From positions 33,769,691 through 33,833,690 of the forward strand of contig CM072513.1 in assembly GCA_036898135.1 (NCBI GenBank): DNA of 64,000 nucleotides, in the 5' to 3' direction. This DNA is from Oncomelania hupensis. Its lineage: Eukaryota > Mollusca > Gastropoda > Littorinimorpha > Pomatiopsidae. A model generated the notes under the pieces. It saw nothing but the letters and a program-made list of their open reading frames with translations, made no database searches and was not told the DNA's origin. The first letter of the stretch is position 1. The number at the start of each line of letters is the position of its first letter. Below, one piece after another: positions 42,008 through 55,042 of this stretch. Both the position numbers and the translations under genes were made by a program.

Positions 42008-43236
42008 TATTACTCACGCTTTCCAAAAAGGGTAACCTTCAGGAGTGTGAAAACTACCGCACCATCAGCATCATCAGCCATCCCAGGCAAGGCGAAGTAC
42101 CACTGAACAGATTTCAACCTCAGAGTAATCCGCGAGAAATACCTACAGCGTCAACGACATCTATATCATGTGTTTGTAGTCTTCAAGAAAGCGTTTGACA
42201 GAGTCTGGAATGCAGCTCTGTGGGCAACCATGAGGGTGTACAACATCAGCCCTTAAAGTATTGAAGTCATCAAAAGCCTAGCTGTATGACAAGGCTACCA
42301 GTGCAGTCCTCCACAACAGCGCCATCGGGAACTGGTTCACAACAACAATCGGCGTGCGTCAAGGATGTCTATTCTCTCCAATACTCTTCAACATCATCCT
42401 GGAGCGCATAATGTCGGATGCCCTTGCAGATCACGAAATCACAGTCAGCATAGGGAGTAGAGCAATCTTCAATTTCCGCTTAGCTGATGACATTGATGGA
42501 TTGCCTGGAAAGGAACAAGAACTTGAACAGAGTACAGGGGCTTGACACCACCTCCAGAGCCTTTGGAATGGAAATGGCATCAACACGGACATCAAAGTCC
42601 AAGGCCAATTCCTCAACACAGCTTCAAATATTTAGGAGCCATTGTATTAGACAATGGGTCACAACATGAAGTCTTCTCCAGGATCGCACAAACAACTGCT
42701 GACCTGACAAGGTTGAAGCCCATTTGGAAAGACGGGACCATCAGTCTATATTATTCCAAGGTAAGGCTGGTGCGCTCCCTTGTCATCTCCATCTTCATAT
42801 ACGCTTGCGAAACATGGACACTCACAGCAGATCTAGAACGAAGAATAAAAAGCATGGAGATGAGGTGCTACAGAAGACTCCTGGGCATTTTCTATACCCA
42901 GCACATCACCAACGACGAAGTCCGATAGAACGTCACACAAGCCATTGGACAACACGATGACATGCTCACAGTGGTGAAGAAACGGAAATTCCGATGGTAT
43001 GGCCACGTCACCAGAGCATCAAGCCTTGCAAAGACCATCCTGCATGGCACGGTGCAAGGAGGCAGAAGAAGAGGGAGACATAAAAAGAGGTGGGAGGACA
43101 ACATTCGAGAATGGACCGGTTTGACACTGAGCGAAGCCATGAGGATTGCTGAGGACAGAGAAAGATGGAGTACGCTGGTTAAACGATCATCTGTGGTGCC
43201 CCAACGACTTTCGAGTTACGGTATAGGATAGGATAG
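42008..43236 (+). mobile_element. RTE-like LINE, 5'-truncated copy
   Basis: Starts in the RT region (LSKKGNLQECENYRTISIIS), lacks the segment equivalent to 33830-33890, and runs to the (GGATA)n tail. Flanks share TTGGTG (about 41996 and 43239), a probable short target duplication. Catalytic box at about 42485 reads LADDIDGLP (Phe to Leu). The C-terminal part is open at 42962-43231 (KKRKFRWYGHVTRASS ... REWTGLTLSEAMRIA). It keeps the sequence deleted in the 34-kb copy. A pseudogene with several frame breaks. Confidence 0.85.
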
Positions 43237-44858
43237 ATTGGTGTTATAAATGGTATACAACTTGCTTTGTAAATTGTACAACGAATGCATTTTGTAAGAA
43301 CAGGTGCGGTACACATTGCAAGCATTTAACATCGTCGAGTCTAGATCTAACATGTCAAAAAAGCATGGCTAATCAATAACGTTTCTCTTCAAAACAGCAG
43401 CGTTGAACTCGGCTTTTCTCCTGAGAAGTGACGACTACGAAATGTTAGCGTTCATACTATTAATAGTCTCCTTTCACACTTTATTTTACTTGACTAATAG
43501 TCTAATGATGAGCAAAAATCAGGAGTTAGGAAACTTTAACTACAATCTGATAACCCCTTCTACTGCTGTCTTGTTTCCGCTAGTTTGTGCGAAGCAGTCG
43601 TTTCTAAATGAAGTAAACTTTTAAATGCGTGACCTTATCAGGAGGCTTCTCACAATGGGTAGCTGATTATAACGATGATTGGCTATCATTAAGTTGAAAG
43701 CAAGTACAATTAATAATCCTTTATTCTACCTCCTTTGGGAAGTCTTCTCGGAAGTTAAGCCGAAAACCCAATTAAGGGCTTGTTTGTTGGAGATAAGGTC
43801 ATGCAAGACAATTTTCGCGTTTGAATGCACGTTTCTTAAATGGCACTAATTTTGTTGTGTGGTGGTGGGGAAAACCAATGGAGAAACAAAAACAAACACT
43901 GTTTCCGGCAACAGTTAATAACTGACAGTTTCCATGGTTACCAGAGCTTGTTTATATGTCAGCGCTAGCTAGAGAATCAATTGGAATGGTGCCACGCGGA
44001 GTTTCTGTGACACTACAAATGCTAGCAAGGTGACATCAGGAATGGGATTGATAGCGGTAGCCTATATTATATTGCCAATGATTGTTGATTGTGATCTCGT
44101 CAATGCTGGACTGAATACCTGAATCGTCAAATGATGCTAGCCGTGACATTAAAAGGAACTTCAAAGGGCCGACTGTCCGGAACAGGCAAACTGTGCTGCA
44201 CATTGAGCATGAGGCGTCGTTTGATACGTACGAACGAAATCAACCACACTATCCCCGATAACCCATTATTCTATTCTTTAGTTGCTACCATGACCATCGC
44301 TCTCATAATTATTGTAATACCATTATCGTTCCATGCAAAACCTCATCGATTGAACTTTTATGTTCTTAACAGATTTGTTTTAAATGTCGGACAAGCTATT
44401 GTAAAAAAATAAATACAGTATATAACGGCAAAAAACAGTTTGGTAGGTACATTTTGACTGGATAAGATTTGATTTTTGTGATTTAAGGCAAAAGGAAGTT
44501 AGCAATTAATTTTTTTTTTCAGCAGCGGTAAGTAGACTACCGTAAACCAAATACCGTCGTAATACGAGCTGAGAAGTATTAGGAGCCATTTGTAAATTTG
44601 TGTTTCATTGAGTAAATTTTAGTAGGAATTATTATAACAGCTGGCGCGAATTCCGCGCGAAAGAGTAGGCCTACTGGGTCAGATAATGTTTTAAACTGTT
44701 CAAGGCCAATATCGCTGAATAAGAAAATAAAAGTGTAGACAAACTCGAAACTGTAAAAAAAAAAAAAGGTTTAAAAAATATTTTTTTGAGTTCTGTAATG
44801 TTTGCTCTAAAAATAATTTTCATATTAGGTGTCATTGGGTAACCCACAGTTAGTTATT

Positions 44859-44861
<3 letters not shown>

Positions 44862-44933
<72 letters not shown>
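44862..44933. repeat. (AG)n microsatellite
   Basis: 36 uninterrupted AG units. Confidence 0.98.
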
Positions 44934-44936
<3 letters not shown>

Positions 44937-46041
44937 GGTTAAAGCTGTTGCGACCCTGATTATTACCACTACGCAGTAGATTCCTTTTTATCGACCAGCC
45001 TCTGTTGCGAGCAATTTCCCTCATGAAACACCTCGTGGTAAATTTAATCATTTTAATGCTGCCGAAGAGTCTCAGATTCTTGATACCACAATCTTTGTGG
45101 ATACCTTCTAAATTTGAGGTTTAAAAATAGCATTAGAAAACGGACTGTTGGAACATTGCGTGGACGTTTAGCTCTATTTATACTATTGTAAACATGACTG
45201 CGTATTTTTAATAACGTATATTAGGCAGTCATGTCGAAATTGATCGTAGCCAAGCGACATATTCTTTTGGCTTTGTTGAAAATGATCGGCTTCATTCAGA
45301 GATTGACTATATTCAAATCGATCTGGCGCGCGTCCCAAGATTTGTTGAAAATGTTCGAGCTACATTGCTAAATTAAAGAGCCCCGCACGATCACACACAA
45401 AGCTTATTGAAATTCACAGTGAGTGCTGCCTCACCTGAAGAAAAAAACAAACAAAAACATAATAACCTCTTTCAAAAGAACGGTATTGATATAATTCGAT
45501 ACATTCGTCTGTTTACATGCTTATTATTAGCATCAAGGTTTTATTCTAGAAAATAGTATCAAAGCGAACGTGTGGCTGAGACTGACTGTGAATCTTTCTT
45601 TGTGGATAGTATGCACATTGGTTTGTTTATACAACAAGCAAGAGACGCCTAAAAATTCAAATTCGGTCGGTTTTAATTAAAGCGGCGACAATGCAATTTT
45701 CCAAGGAAACTCATTGTCACAACAACAAAACACCAGAAATTAACATCTTTGATACACTAATCCTTTAGGGGACAATCACTTCAATGAAACTATTTAAAAG
45801 GACTAAATGTGTCGATGCTGTTCAGTGTGTATGCATTAACAAGAAGAAAATATCTTTCAAACGTATTTTGTTTGAATGTCCGGTGTTGACAAATTCGCGT
45901 ATCAAGCGAATAATATTCAAAATGATGAAGAGAATATTGTCTAGTATATTAACTATGATGATCCCATCTGTGAAATAGCAAAATATAAATCTGAAGTAGG
46001 ACCGTTTGTACACATTACAGTGATGGAGAAAGTTTTTTAAG

Positions 46042-46141
46042 CTAGGGGTATTTATACCCTCAGCCAAAACATGTGGGGGTTTTTATACCCTCATTGCAAA
46101 CATAAGGGGGTTTTTATACCCCCTTTCAGTTTTTTAGGGGG
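46042..46141. repeat. Tandem GGGGTTTTTATACCC repeats
   Basis: Three units of the form GGG(GG)TnTATACCC spaced about 35-37 bases apart (near 46045, 46074, 46106), each internally close to palindromic, with AAACAT between units. Confidence 0.7.
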
Positions 46142-47119
46142 TACACCAACATACGTAATAAACACTTTGCGTGGAAAGTCTTTTCATCAGTTTGAGTTTC
46201 TTCAGCCGGGCCCAGTTGCGGCTCACCTTTTTCTTCTCTTACCGAGCACCCAAAGCCAAAGGCTGACAAAAAAGTTTGTTTTTCTTTTCCTTCATCTTGT
46301 TTTAATTTTTTTTAGCAATTAGTTTTGTCTGCTTTATTTGTCCTTTTCTTCGGCTTCCCCTCAGATCGCTGCTTGTCGGCCATGTTTGGGTTGTTGTCAG
46401 TCTTATATAGGCAATCAAAAGCGTCGAGAAAAAAAATAGTGAATATTATCGTGCATATGATTGGCTGTTTCTCGGAAGCGACAGAATGAATAGGAGGGGG
46501 AGAGAGGGTGGTAGGCGGTCGCGCGGGACGCACAGGCACACGATCCAAATGGAGCGAAAGCTGTACGCACGACCGAAATAGTTGTACCTGATGATACCTC
46601 CCAGCAAATTAGCTTTACGTTTTCATACCCCTTTGGCACTGACTTTGTGCGTGTTTATAGCCTACCCTTTCATTACATTTTCGTTACGTGATTTCCCAAC
46701 TCAGTACGCGAAACACGTACGATTGTACGTGATCTCCATCACTGCATTATTCGGTAGGTTATATGTTGTTATCTCATTCAGTGAAAATGTATTAAATTGT
46801 TATTATTTATTTTAAATGATTTTGTGTTGTAGTCTAAAATCAGTGCGATGTGAAAAGACTTCCAAATAACAGGTTGATTCATTCAATTCATTGGCATTAA
46901 TGAATAAGAACTTTAAGGGGAAAAAAAGAGTAGAAGGTATTTCTACTGACGAAAAAATTTTCGTGGCATATTTAGAAAATGAAAAACATTGAGAGACAAT
47001 GTAAGAAAATTAATAAGAAAACGACACTGTAAGACTATAATCCATTAAGAAATAATTATAATCCATTAAGAAATCGAAACACCGACACAGTCAGACATTG
47101 CTGGAAAACAGTCGATGTT

Positions 47120-47125
47120 TTTATT
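47120..47125 (-). terminator. Candidate poly(A) signal of the TIR-like gene
   Basis: TTTATT on the + strand, read AATAAA on the - strand, about 750 bases after the stop codon at 47872. Other weaker hexamers may be used. Confidence 0.35.
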
Positions 47126-47871
47126 GACATTGGTTTTGCCGAAAATGTTTGTATATAAGTACATTTATGATATAAAACATTCAGTTTCAAGATTTGTTTG
47201 TTTAATTTTTAAAACTTGTTTTAAAAACAGCAACATCAAAATAATGTATAAAATTGGCAGGAGCAATTATAAACTACATCGTCCTATTTTAATGCGTACA
47301 ATTAACTCAAACTAAAAGTTTGTGCTAAGCCCGCATATGAACGCATTTTCACACCCATACTCTCGCAATGGTTAAATACATAGCAGCATGTTATGATATG
47401 ACATAAAACATCAAACTCTATTATCAATATAACCAAACCTCAAAGCAGAAAAGTCATGCTAAAACAATAGTCTACCTGGCCGGTTAGAAACATTGTAACA
47501 GGGATCTATTAACTGTCTTAGTAAGCAGAATTCAGAGGGGTGGGCGCAACAAACTCTGAGCTGAAATCATTTGGTAAAAGTATCTGTCTATCTCGGTCTC
47601 TGTTTCTCAGATAAGGTTTGAAAATATTTCGGAGAGCTTGATAGCTGCCAACTGCTATCTTCAGCTCTGACGGACATTCAGAACACAAGATGACATTGGA
47701 GAATGTGGTCAGAAATGAATTATTATAACTACTGTATGATTTTTTTTAAGCGTTAAAACAGTATTACGTATCCGCCCATCGCGCTGCTATTGTTTAAGCA
47801 ATAAACGGTATAAACCAGATTTGAAAAAGCTCTCGGTTTTGGTATATGCTTATGCTTTTCCATGATAGCTT

Positions 47872-48316
47872 TCAAAATATAGTGGAGGCGTCGCTGTCTG
47901 GTGTGTCCGAACCGCGCGGATTATTGACCACCATGGACAAATCCAGGTCCCGGAAGTCGCGGAAGCTAATTGGGGAGTCTGAAAAGGAGCTGTCAGAATT
48001 GGTCTCTATTGCTTCCCTTGCCTGACTGCTCCCTCCTCTTTCTCCTCCTTCTCCTTCATCCTTTGCGCCATGTTCTGGCGGCCATTTAACCAAGCGGGGC
48101 TCCAGTTTCGGGGAACCTCGCACTTTGCTGCAAACTAGGTAGGTGGTCTTGCGCCCGTCAAAATTCTCCAAAGCATCCAGGTCCGTTTCCTCGTCCTTCA
48201 GCCAGGATGCAGCAGAGGCAGAAGAAGATGTGAAGGTGGGTGATGTTAACCTGGCATGTAGCTGCTGCTGGATGTGGTGCTGTAGGTTGCTGAATGAAGC
48301 GCGGCTTGCGGACGAT
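47872..48316 (-). CDS. TIR-like gene, last coding exon
   Basis: 445 bases from acceptor TTTCCATGTTCAG to TGA 47874-47872. Encodes FSNLQHHIQQQLHARL (helical), an acidic DEETDLDALENFDGRKTTYL stretch and a Ser/Asp-rich end DSDASTIF. The ORF's apparent ATG (48324) lies in the intron and is not used. Confidence 0.87.
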
Positions 48317-50676
48317 CTGAACATGGAAAGAAAGATAAAATGGTTGACGCTGTGTTATGTCTGATGTGACGATTACCGTGTTCAGCGACATGTCCATTAT
48401 TCTTCGGGATTTAAGGGAAAGCTAAGATTACTAGATATCCGAATAGAAAAAACGTGTCATCAGATATTTTGGAATTCGTTTTAATAACCCATCTGAATAT
48501 AGAGCATTTATTCTTTGTACTACATTAAAGTTGACCAATGGAAACCTTATATTTGCGTTCCCATAATGAGAGGTTCCTCCTACCTTCCACAGCCGTAGCC
48601 GCTACTGTTGTTGCTGGCCACCGAGGGTGACAAGGTGGCCTGGGAGATGAGCAGAGGCGAAGACATGCCCATGGAGTGTGTGGATAGCACAGACGAGGTA
48701 CCGGAGCGGGCGAGGCTGGATGACGATGTATGACTGTGGCCATGACTGTGACCGCTGGGACTGAGCTGTTGAAAGGTGGTATGCGACATATGATGTTTGA
48801 ACGGCTCGGAGATACTGAAGTGGCTGTCGGAGGCGGATGAGATGTTGATGGACACCTCGCTAGGGGAACTGAGGTGGTACACTAACATATCGTCATCGTC
48901 TTCCTCCCCTAACATGCCAGATTCATCGTTAATATCGTGTTTGACGGAGGATACTGGCATGGGGACTGGCACACCAAGAAATTGGCTGCGACGACGTTGG
49001 TGGTGTCTGACGGAGCTTCCGCCCGATCTCTTGGCGAGGGGATGTAAAGTGTTGGGAGTCTTGGGAGCTGAAAGCGGCCTGCCGGCCATGCCACTGTCTT
49101 CCCCACTGACCGTCCTAGGCTTGATCCCCAACAGGTCGTAGATGGCTGACCGCAACTTGGTCTCGCTCTCCTCGTGCCGCGAGCTCTCAAACACCAAGGC
49201 GTTGCGGTAGCCGTTCAGCAGATGCATCGCCATGTCAGAGACACAAATCTCTTGCCTTGCCCGGCGTTTGCTGCGGCGATGACCGCTAAGGCTGGCAGCG
49301 GAGAGAGGCCTTCCCGGCGGGTAGGGAACGCCGCGATTGATGTGAATCATCTCTGGCGTCACGCTGCGGCGCGGTAGGGCAGCTGAGGGCGGCGCGGGGC
49401 TGTTGGTGCGCGACATATCGGGCGACTCCAGGCCCAAATTTTGCTGCAAGATGAAATCAGGCAGAGGCGTAGGCAGCGAGTAGTCGCAATCCTTTAGGAA
49501 TAGAGTGGGCAGGTCGCAGGCCCAGGCAGCACATAGACTGCGAAAACAGGCGATGGTGTTCAGGCTATGATCGTCCAACACGAACACGCACATGTCCGCC
49601 TCCTGCAGCTCTTCCCACACCGACTTCGGATCATCGGCCACGGCGCTGGCGTCGCCACACGGTCCGGTCTTGACGTAGAATTCGTGCTGCAGGGCGTGGA
49701 GGATGTGGTGGTGCAGCTTGTCGTCCTGCTGGCCGTCCTCGTGATGGTGTCGGCACAGGCCGCTCACGTACACATGGGGCGTACGGCTTCCCTCAACACT
49801 GCAACACAAACAACCTAGTTGTTAGTCGATCTGTATACCTACTAAAAAAACAAACAAATCGTAATTGCAATGAGTGTGTCTTTAGTCTGTCTCTTTGGGT
49901 ATGCGTGTGTGTTTCCAGTTGCGGTCAACCCCCAATTGCACGCATAGATGCTTTCTAGACGTCAATGCAATTTATCTCTTTTTTTTTTCGGTGTAAGCTT
50001 CAGATACAATGCAATAACATTGTTTTAGCTATCAAATTTGATTACTCGCCTATCATCCGAAACATTTATATAGCAAGCAGTTTAAGAATGATTTCATCCC
50101 ATAAATGAAGGAAAATTACAGCTCGTCGATCTGCAGTTGGCAACTCCCCGTCCGCAATTGTCAACACTCACCCTTTAGCATTTCAGAATTATGTTTTTCA
50201 ATTGAAAAGTAACTGCCAATAACTGAAACATATCTAGACATGTAGAAAATGTTGACATATAGAAAATGTTGACTAGATGCAAAAAAAATTATCAGTCATG
50301 ACCTGTATAGACAGTTGCGATGGAGTAATGTAGACTAAAAGTTATGGCTACGCGGTAAACGGAACTGTCAGCAATTTGGGGACACTTAGCTTATTTGTAC
50401 CTTCACACATTCACCACAAGGCCCTGTTGAACGTTGAAATGTTCAGTTACCTTGGGTCCAAAGCACAATTTAAAGGTCTTTGACATTGGAAATAACCTTT
50501 AGTATAACTGGTACAGAAGTTCCTCCTCCACCGTCCCAAAAACAAAAACATCAACAACAATGAAAATAACAGCAGCAGCAACTACAACACTTCATATTAA
50601 GTAATAACAACTGTTGTTATGACGTAGATTTGTACTGTAACTTGTCATTCTCAGCACAGGCTCCTCCTCTTCTTCC

Positions 50677-50735
<59 letters not shown>

Positions 50736-53270
50736 CTTCTTCTTCTTCTTCTTCTTCTTTTTTTTCTTCTTCTTCTTCTTCTTCTTCTTCTTCTTCTTCT
50801 TCTTCTTCTTCTTCTTCTTCTTCTTCTTCTTCTTTCTTCTTCTTCTTCTTCTTCTTCTTCTTCTTCTTCTTCTTCTTCTTCTTCTTCTTCTTCTTCTTCT
50901 TCTTCTTCTTCTCCTTCTTCTTCTTCTTCTTCTTCTTCTTCTTCTTCTTCTTCTTCTTCTTCTTCTTCTTCTTCTTCTCCTTCTCCTTCTCCTTCTTCTT
51001 CTTCTTCTTCTTCTTCTTCTTCTTCTTCTTCTTCTTCTTCTTCTTCTTCTTCTTCTTCTGTGCCATAACACAATGGCTTAAATGTTTTCTTAAAGTATGA
51101 AATAAAAGGAGAACAACTGGTATTTAAATGTCACCCGAGAGATCCCCAGCCTTTAATAGGGTTGGAGTGTAGAACGAACCGTAGTGCACAATCACATAAT
51201 TACTGTGAAATGTAACAATCAACGCTAACTGAACCCTGGAAAAGGCCTACCTGCAAGAGTTAAGCACGTCGTCGTGGGACATGTCATTGGCAGACAAAGA
51301 CTGCAACTCTGGCTCCAGATCGTCATGCGCGTATGTAATGGAAATGACAGGCACGTGTTGTTCGATGTTATGACTTCCGTTATTATCGCTGCTGTTGTTG
51401 ATAGTGTTGTTGTTGACGTTGGTGGTGGAGTTCAGCCTGCTGTGGTTGCTGTGGCTGTGAGGGATATTAACGTGATGGCCGTAGTTGGCTGTCGACCTTC
51501 CGACATTGTTGTTGAGAACAGTTGACTTTACCGTTGTTCTGTAAGATATAAAACCAACGGGCGTCAATGCACGTGCACATATAATAAATAAAATAGCATA
51601 TATATCTAATATATACATATAAATAAAATGGATGCTATATACGCACTATTCTCCTAAATCAAACTAAAACGCGACGATGTGTAACCAACACATATGCTCA
51701 CATACACTTGGATACGCCATAACAAACATTGGTCATTAAACAAATGTGATATAAAGGCAGAAAGAAAGGAAGTTGTGTATTTGAAATGTAGCCTATATTG
51801 TCTGCATACCATACCCTTACTTACAGCAGCAGCAACAACATCAATTTATCGAAGTAAACACATGAATTGTAAAGCATTTTCATCCTGTAAAGTAATTGTC
51901 ATGTTCGGTTCTATTATCTCTGTTGAAGACATTATTTTTCAGAATCAGAATCTTTATTGTCCTCATAAAAATATCATGAAATATGTGTGTGCGGCGTACT
52001 TAGGCCTACATATCAACACAATGGAAGGAAAATAAACAAAAGGAACAAAACAGTATGCCTCGTATTTATCATCAATCAACACAAAAGAAGAATACATAAG
52101 CTTACATAAAAGCCACAAAACCATATTTCGTTGGAAAAGACGTACAACATGCTGGTACTCCAGTGCTAGCAACAAGAGAAGAATACAGTATTAATACGAT
52201 TACGAATGAGGACAATAAATGCATTTTGTATTCGTAATCGTATACTGTATTCTTTTCTTGTACACAAGAATATTTGTATGCGATGTACATCACCAATACA
52301 AAAGAAAGCATGAAAACCATAAAACACAATAAACCGTGGATGCTGACTGTATGACACCAACCTTCTCTTAAACGTTGGCCAATCGCCGCGATACTAACCG
52401 TCACAATAGGCGTGCTAATGTTAAAGTAACACGAGGTCGAATGGAGGGAATGTGAAACCTGGATGGCTAAGATTCAGCAATGTGTGTATGTGGGGGTGTA
52501 TGTGTGTGTGTGTGTGTGTGTGTATGTGTGTGTGTGTTTGTTTTGACTAGCAAATATATATTTGCCCTTTTGTTTTTGTACAGTTCATCTGTTTTATGAC
52601 CTTATCTTTTTATCCTTTTATTGTGATTTGTTGTCAGCTTGTTCACATGTTCACTATGTTTTATATGTGCTGTTGTGTGTGGTGCTGCAAGCATTGACCA
52701 AATGCATTCCTTGTGTATTATTCACTTGACAATAAATTATCTTGAATAGGATAAGTAACAAACCAATACAGTATACAAGAAAAATACCAATCAAAATAAT
52801 GAGGAATCAGCGGTACCACTCAAAGTCTTCTACTACTAACCGGCCTGAAGTCACTCTGTGGGTTCTGTTAGTAAGGTTGACATCTCCCTGATGTTTGCTG
52901 ATAAATGGAGCCAGAAAATCCCACATTCTATCCAACGACGACTCTTGGATAAGGGATGGATAGATGTCCAACAGACCCAGGGCTGTCTGCAGAGATTAAA
53001 ACAAAAGGGACATTTTAAAAAAATAATGAAAGGAAAAAATACATATGGGAGGTATACAAGGACTTAAACGTACATGGGCGGTTCACCATTAGAACACTGC
53101 ACGTCCCTTCAAGAAGATTACCTTTATTATAATTGACGACGGAGCTGATGAGGAAGTTGATGGGTGAGAGAGGAATTGTCGATTTGGATGGAGCTTACGG
53201 TGAGAAGAAAGAAAAAAAGCTTTTACTCTCGCTCAACCCCACCCACCTCCCCCCAATCCTTCTCTGCCAA

Positions 53271-53353
<83 letters not shown>

Positions 53354-53987
53354 TGCTTGTGAAGTGATGTTTGTGAGGTTAATTTCCTCACCAATCGTCT
53401 CCTCTTCATTAATTGTTAAATTCGTCCCTGCATCAAATTGCAATCCACGTGCTTTGTCCTAATCATCACGCTATTGATCACGCGACTATAGCCACCGGAA
53501 AGGAAAGAGCATCGCGTGCACAAATCATTCCGCTGAATATCGTGCATAAAGCTAGTTTGGCGTAGCAATGCACTGATTGGCACAATACTGCAGTGTAGAA
53601 GGATCATCCAGTTAAAATACTCACGGAATATTGAAACTTGCACGAGCAGCAGTTGTGCACTTTAGTCAACCTCTTCTTCCATATTTCTTCTGCTTGTTGT
53701 TGTTGTTGTTGTTGTTGTTCTTCTTCTTCTTCTTCTTCCGGCTTTCTCCCCCCCCCCCTCTCCCACATCCACTCCACACCTCCCCACACCCGTTTTTCTC
53801 ATTATTGTAAATGTTGAATGCTGGCAGTTTTCTGTTTCATTCCATTCCGCATAAAATATTAACAGGTCAAGGTCAAGTTCGACCTGCTTCTCAAGGTCGA
53901 TGTTACCCTTTACGACCCATGAACGGCCTTAGTGTTAACCCCCTACAGTATCGTTTTCGCTGTAATAAGAAATTCTCTCCAAGGTGC

Positions 53988-54061
<74 letters not shown>

Positions 54062-54208
54062 ATATTCAGGGCCGGACCTGCCCTAGAGGCCCGAGGGGCC
54101 CGGGCCCCTACCCTTTGTTTGAAAAAAAAAAGAAATGTGGGGGACCCGAGTATCACTATATTTTGTTCCCCAAAGACCTAAGTCATATTTTTGTTATGAC
54201 TTTATTCC

Positions 54209-54246
<38 letters not shown>

Positions 54247-54987
54247 TTTTAAAGGTAATTTCTCCCCAAAATCAGTGGCAAACTATAGCACCAAAATTTT
54301 GCAATTTACATGCTCAGATTGCACCAGATTGCACCATTTTTTTCTCCCTTTTCAAAACATTTTCCGGGGGAGCATGCCCCCGGACCCCCCTAACAAACTA
54401 GGCGCTTCGCGCCTTCACTACTACCCTAAAATATATTTGGGCCCCTACCTCTCAAAAAATTAGGTCCGGCCCTGAATATTTATGCGCCTAATCTAGACTT
54501 AACGCTACGCGCTTACTTGAGTACAGAACAACTTTATAAAACAAAATGAGGAAAACTCATTAACTATTAACAGTAACCTAACATATAAAACTAGTGACTC
54601 TAACACACACACAAACAAACACACCCACACACACAAACACACACACACACCCTCACGCGCACACACCCCATGCGAACTATGACTTCGTAGATCTGTTTCA
54701 ACAAACTCTAGTCCCATCTTTTTAGACAAGACTAGCTATATCATGTGTGTTCTACACACACTTATAGTTTAAGCTGTTACATCTGGTGGTGCGAACAAAC
54801 CATGTAAACTTAACTATTAATTAGTCTTTTGACTGTTGTCCGTATTGGATCCTGGAGGGACCCGCCATCTGTTCTTTTCACATCTTCTTTTTAGAAGAGT
54901 TCTTCCTCTAAATTTTTGTTCAGTCTGTTCAATCTTGCCCATGACATATATTGTTGCTGAAGCAACCCTGGTACGTTGCAAATACAG

Positions 54988-55042
<55 letters not shown>

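Larger units (their letters stand above)
43240..47119. other. No gene recognised; two repeat tracts
   Basis: Contains (AG)n at 44862-44933 and three G-run/TATACCC repeats at 46045-46141. A 93-codon ORF at 44131-44412 includes one hydrophobic stretch (about residues 46-68) but has no homology signal, start context or splice support and is not called. Confidence 0.5.

Noticed and set aside
44131..44412. 93-codon ORF with one hydrophobic segment
   Set aside because: No related sequence recognised, no splice or poly(A) context, and such ORFs are expected by chance in a window of this size.
50592..51100. Five ORFs of 130-160 codons of poly-Lys, poly-Glu, poly-Ser, poly-Leu type
   Set aside because: All are translations of the GTT/CTT microsatellite in different frames.
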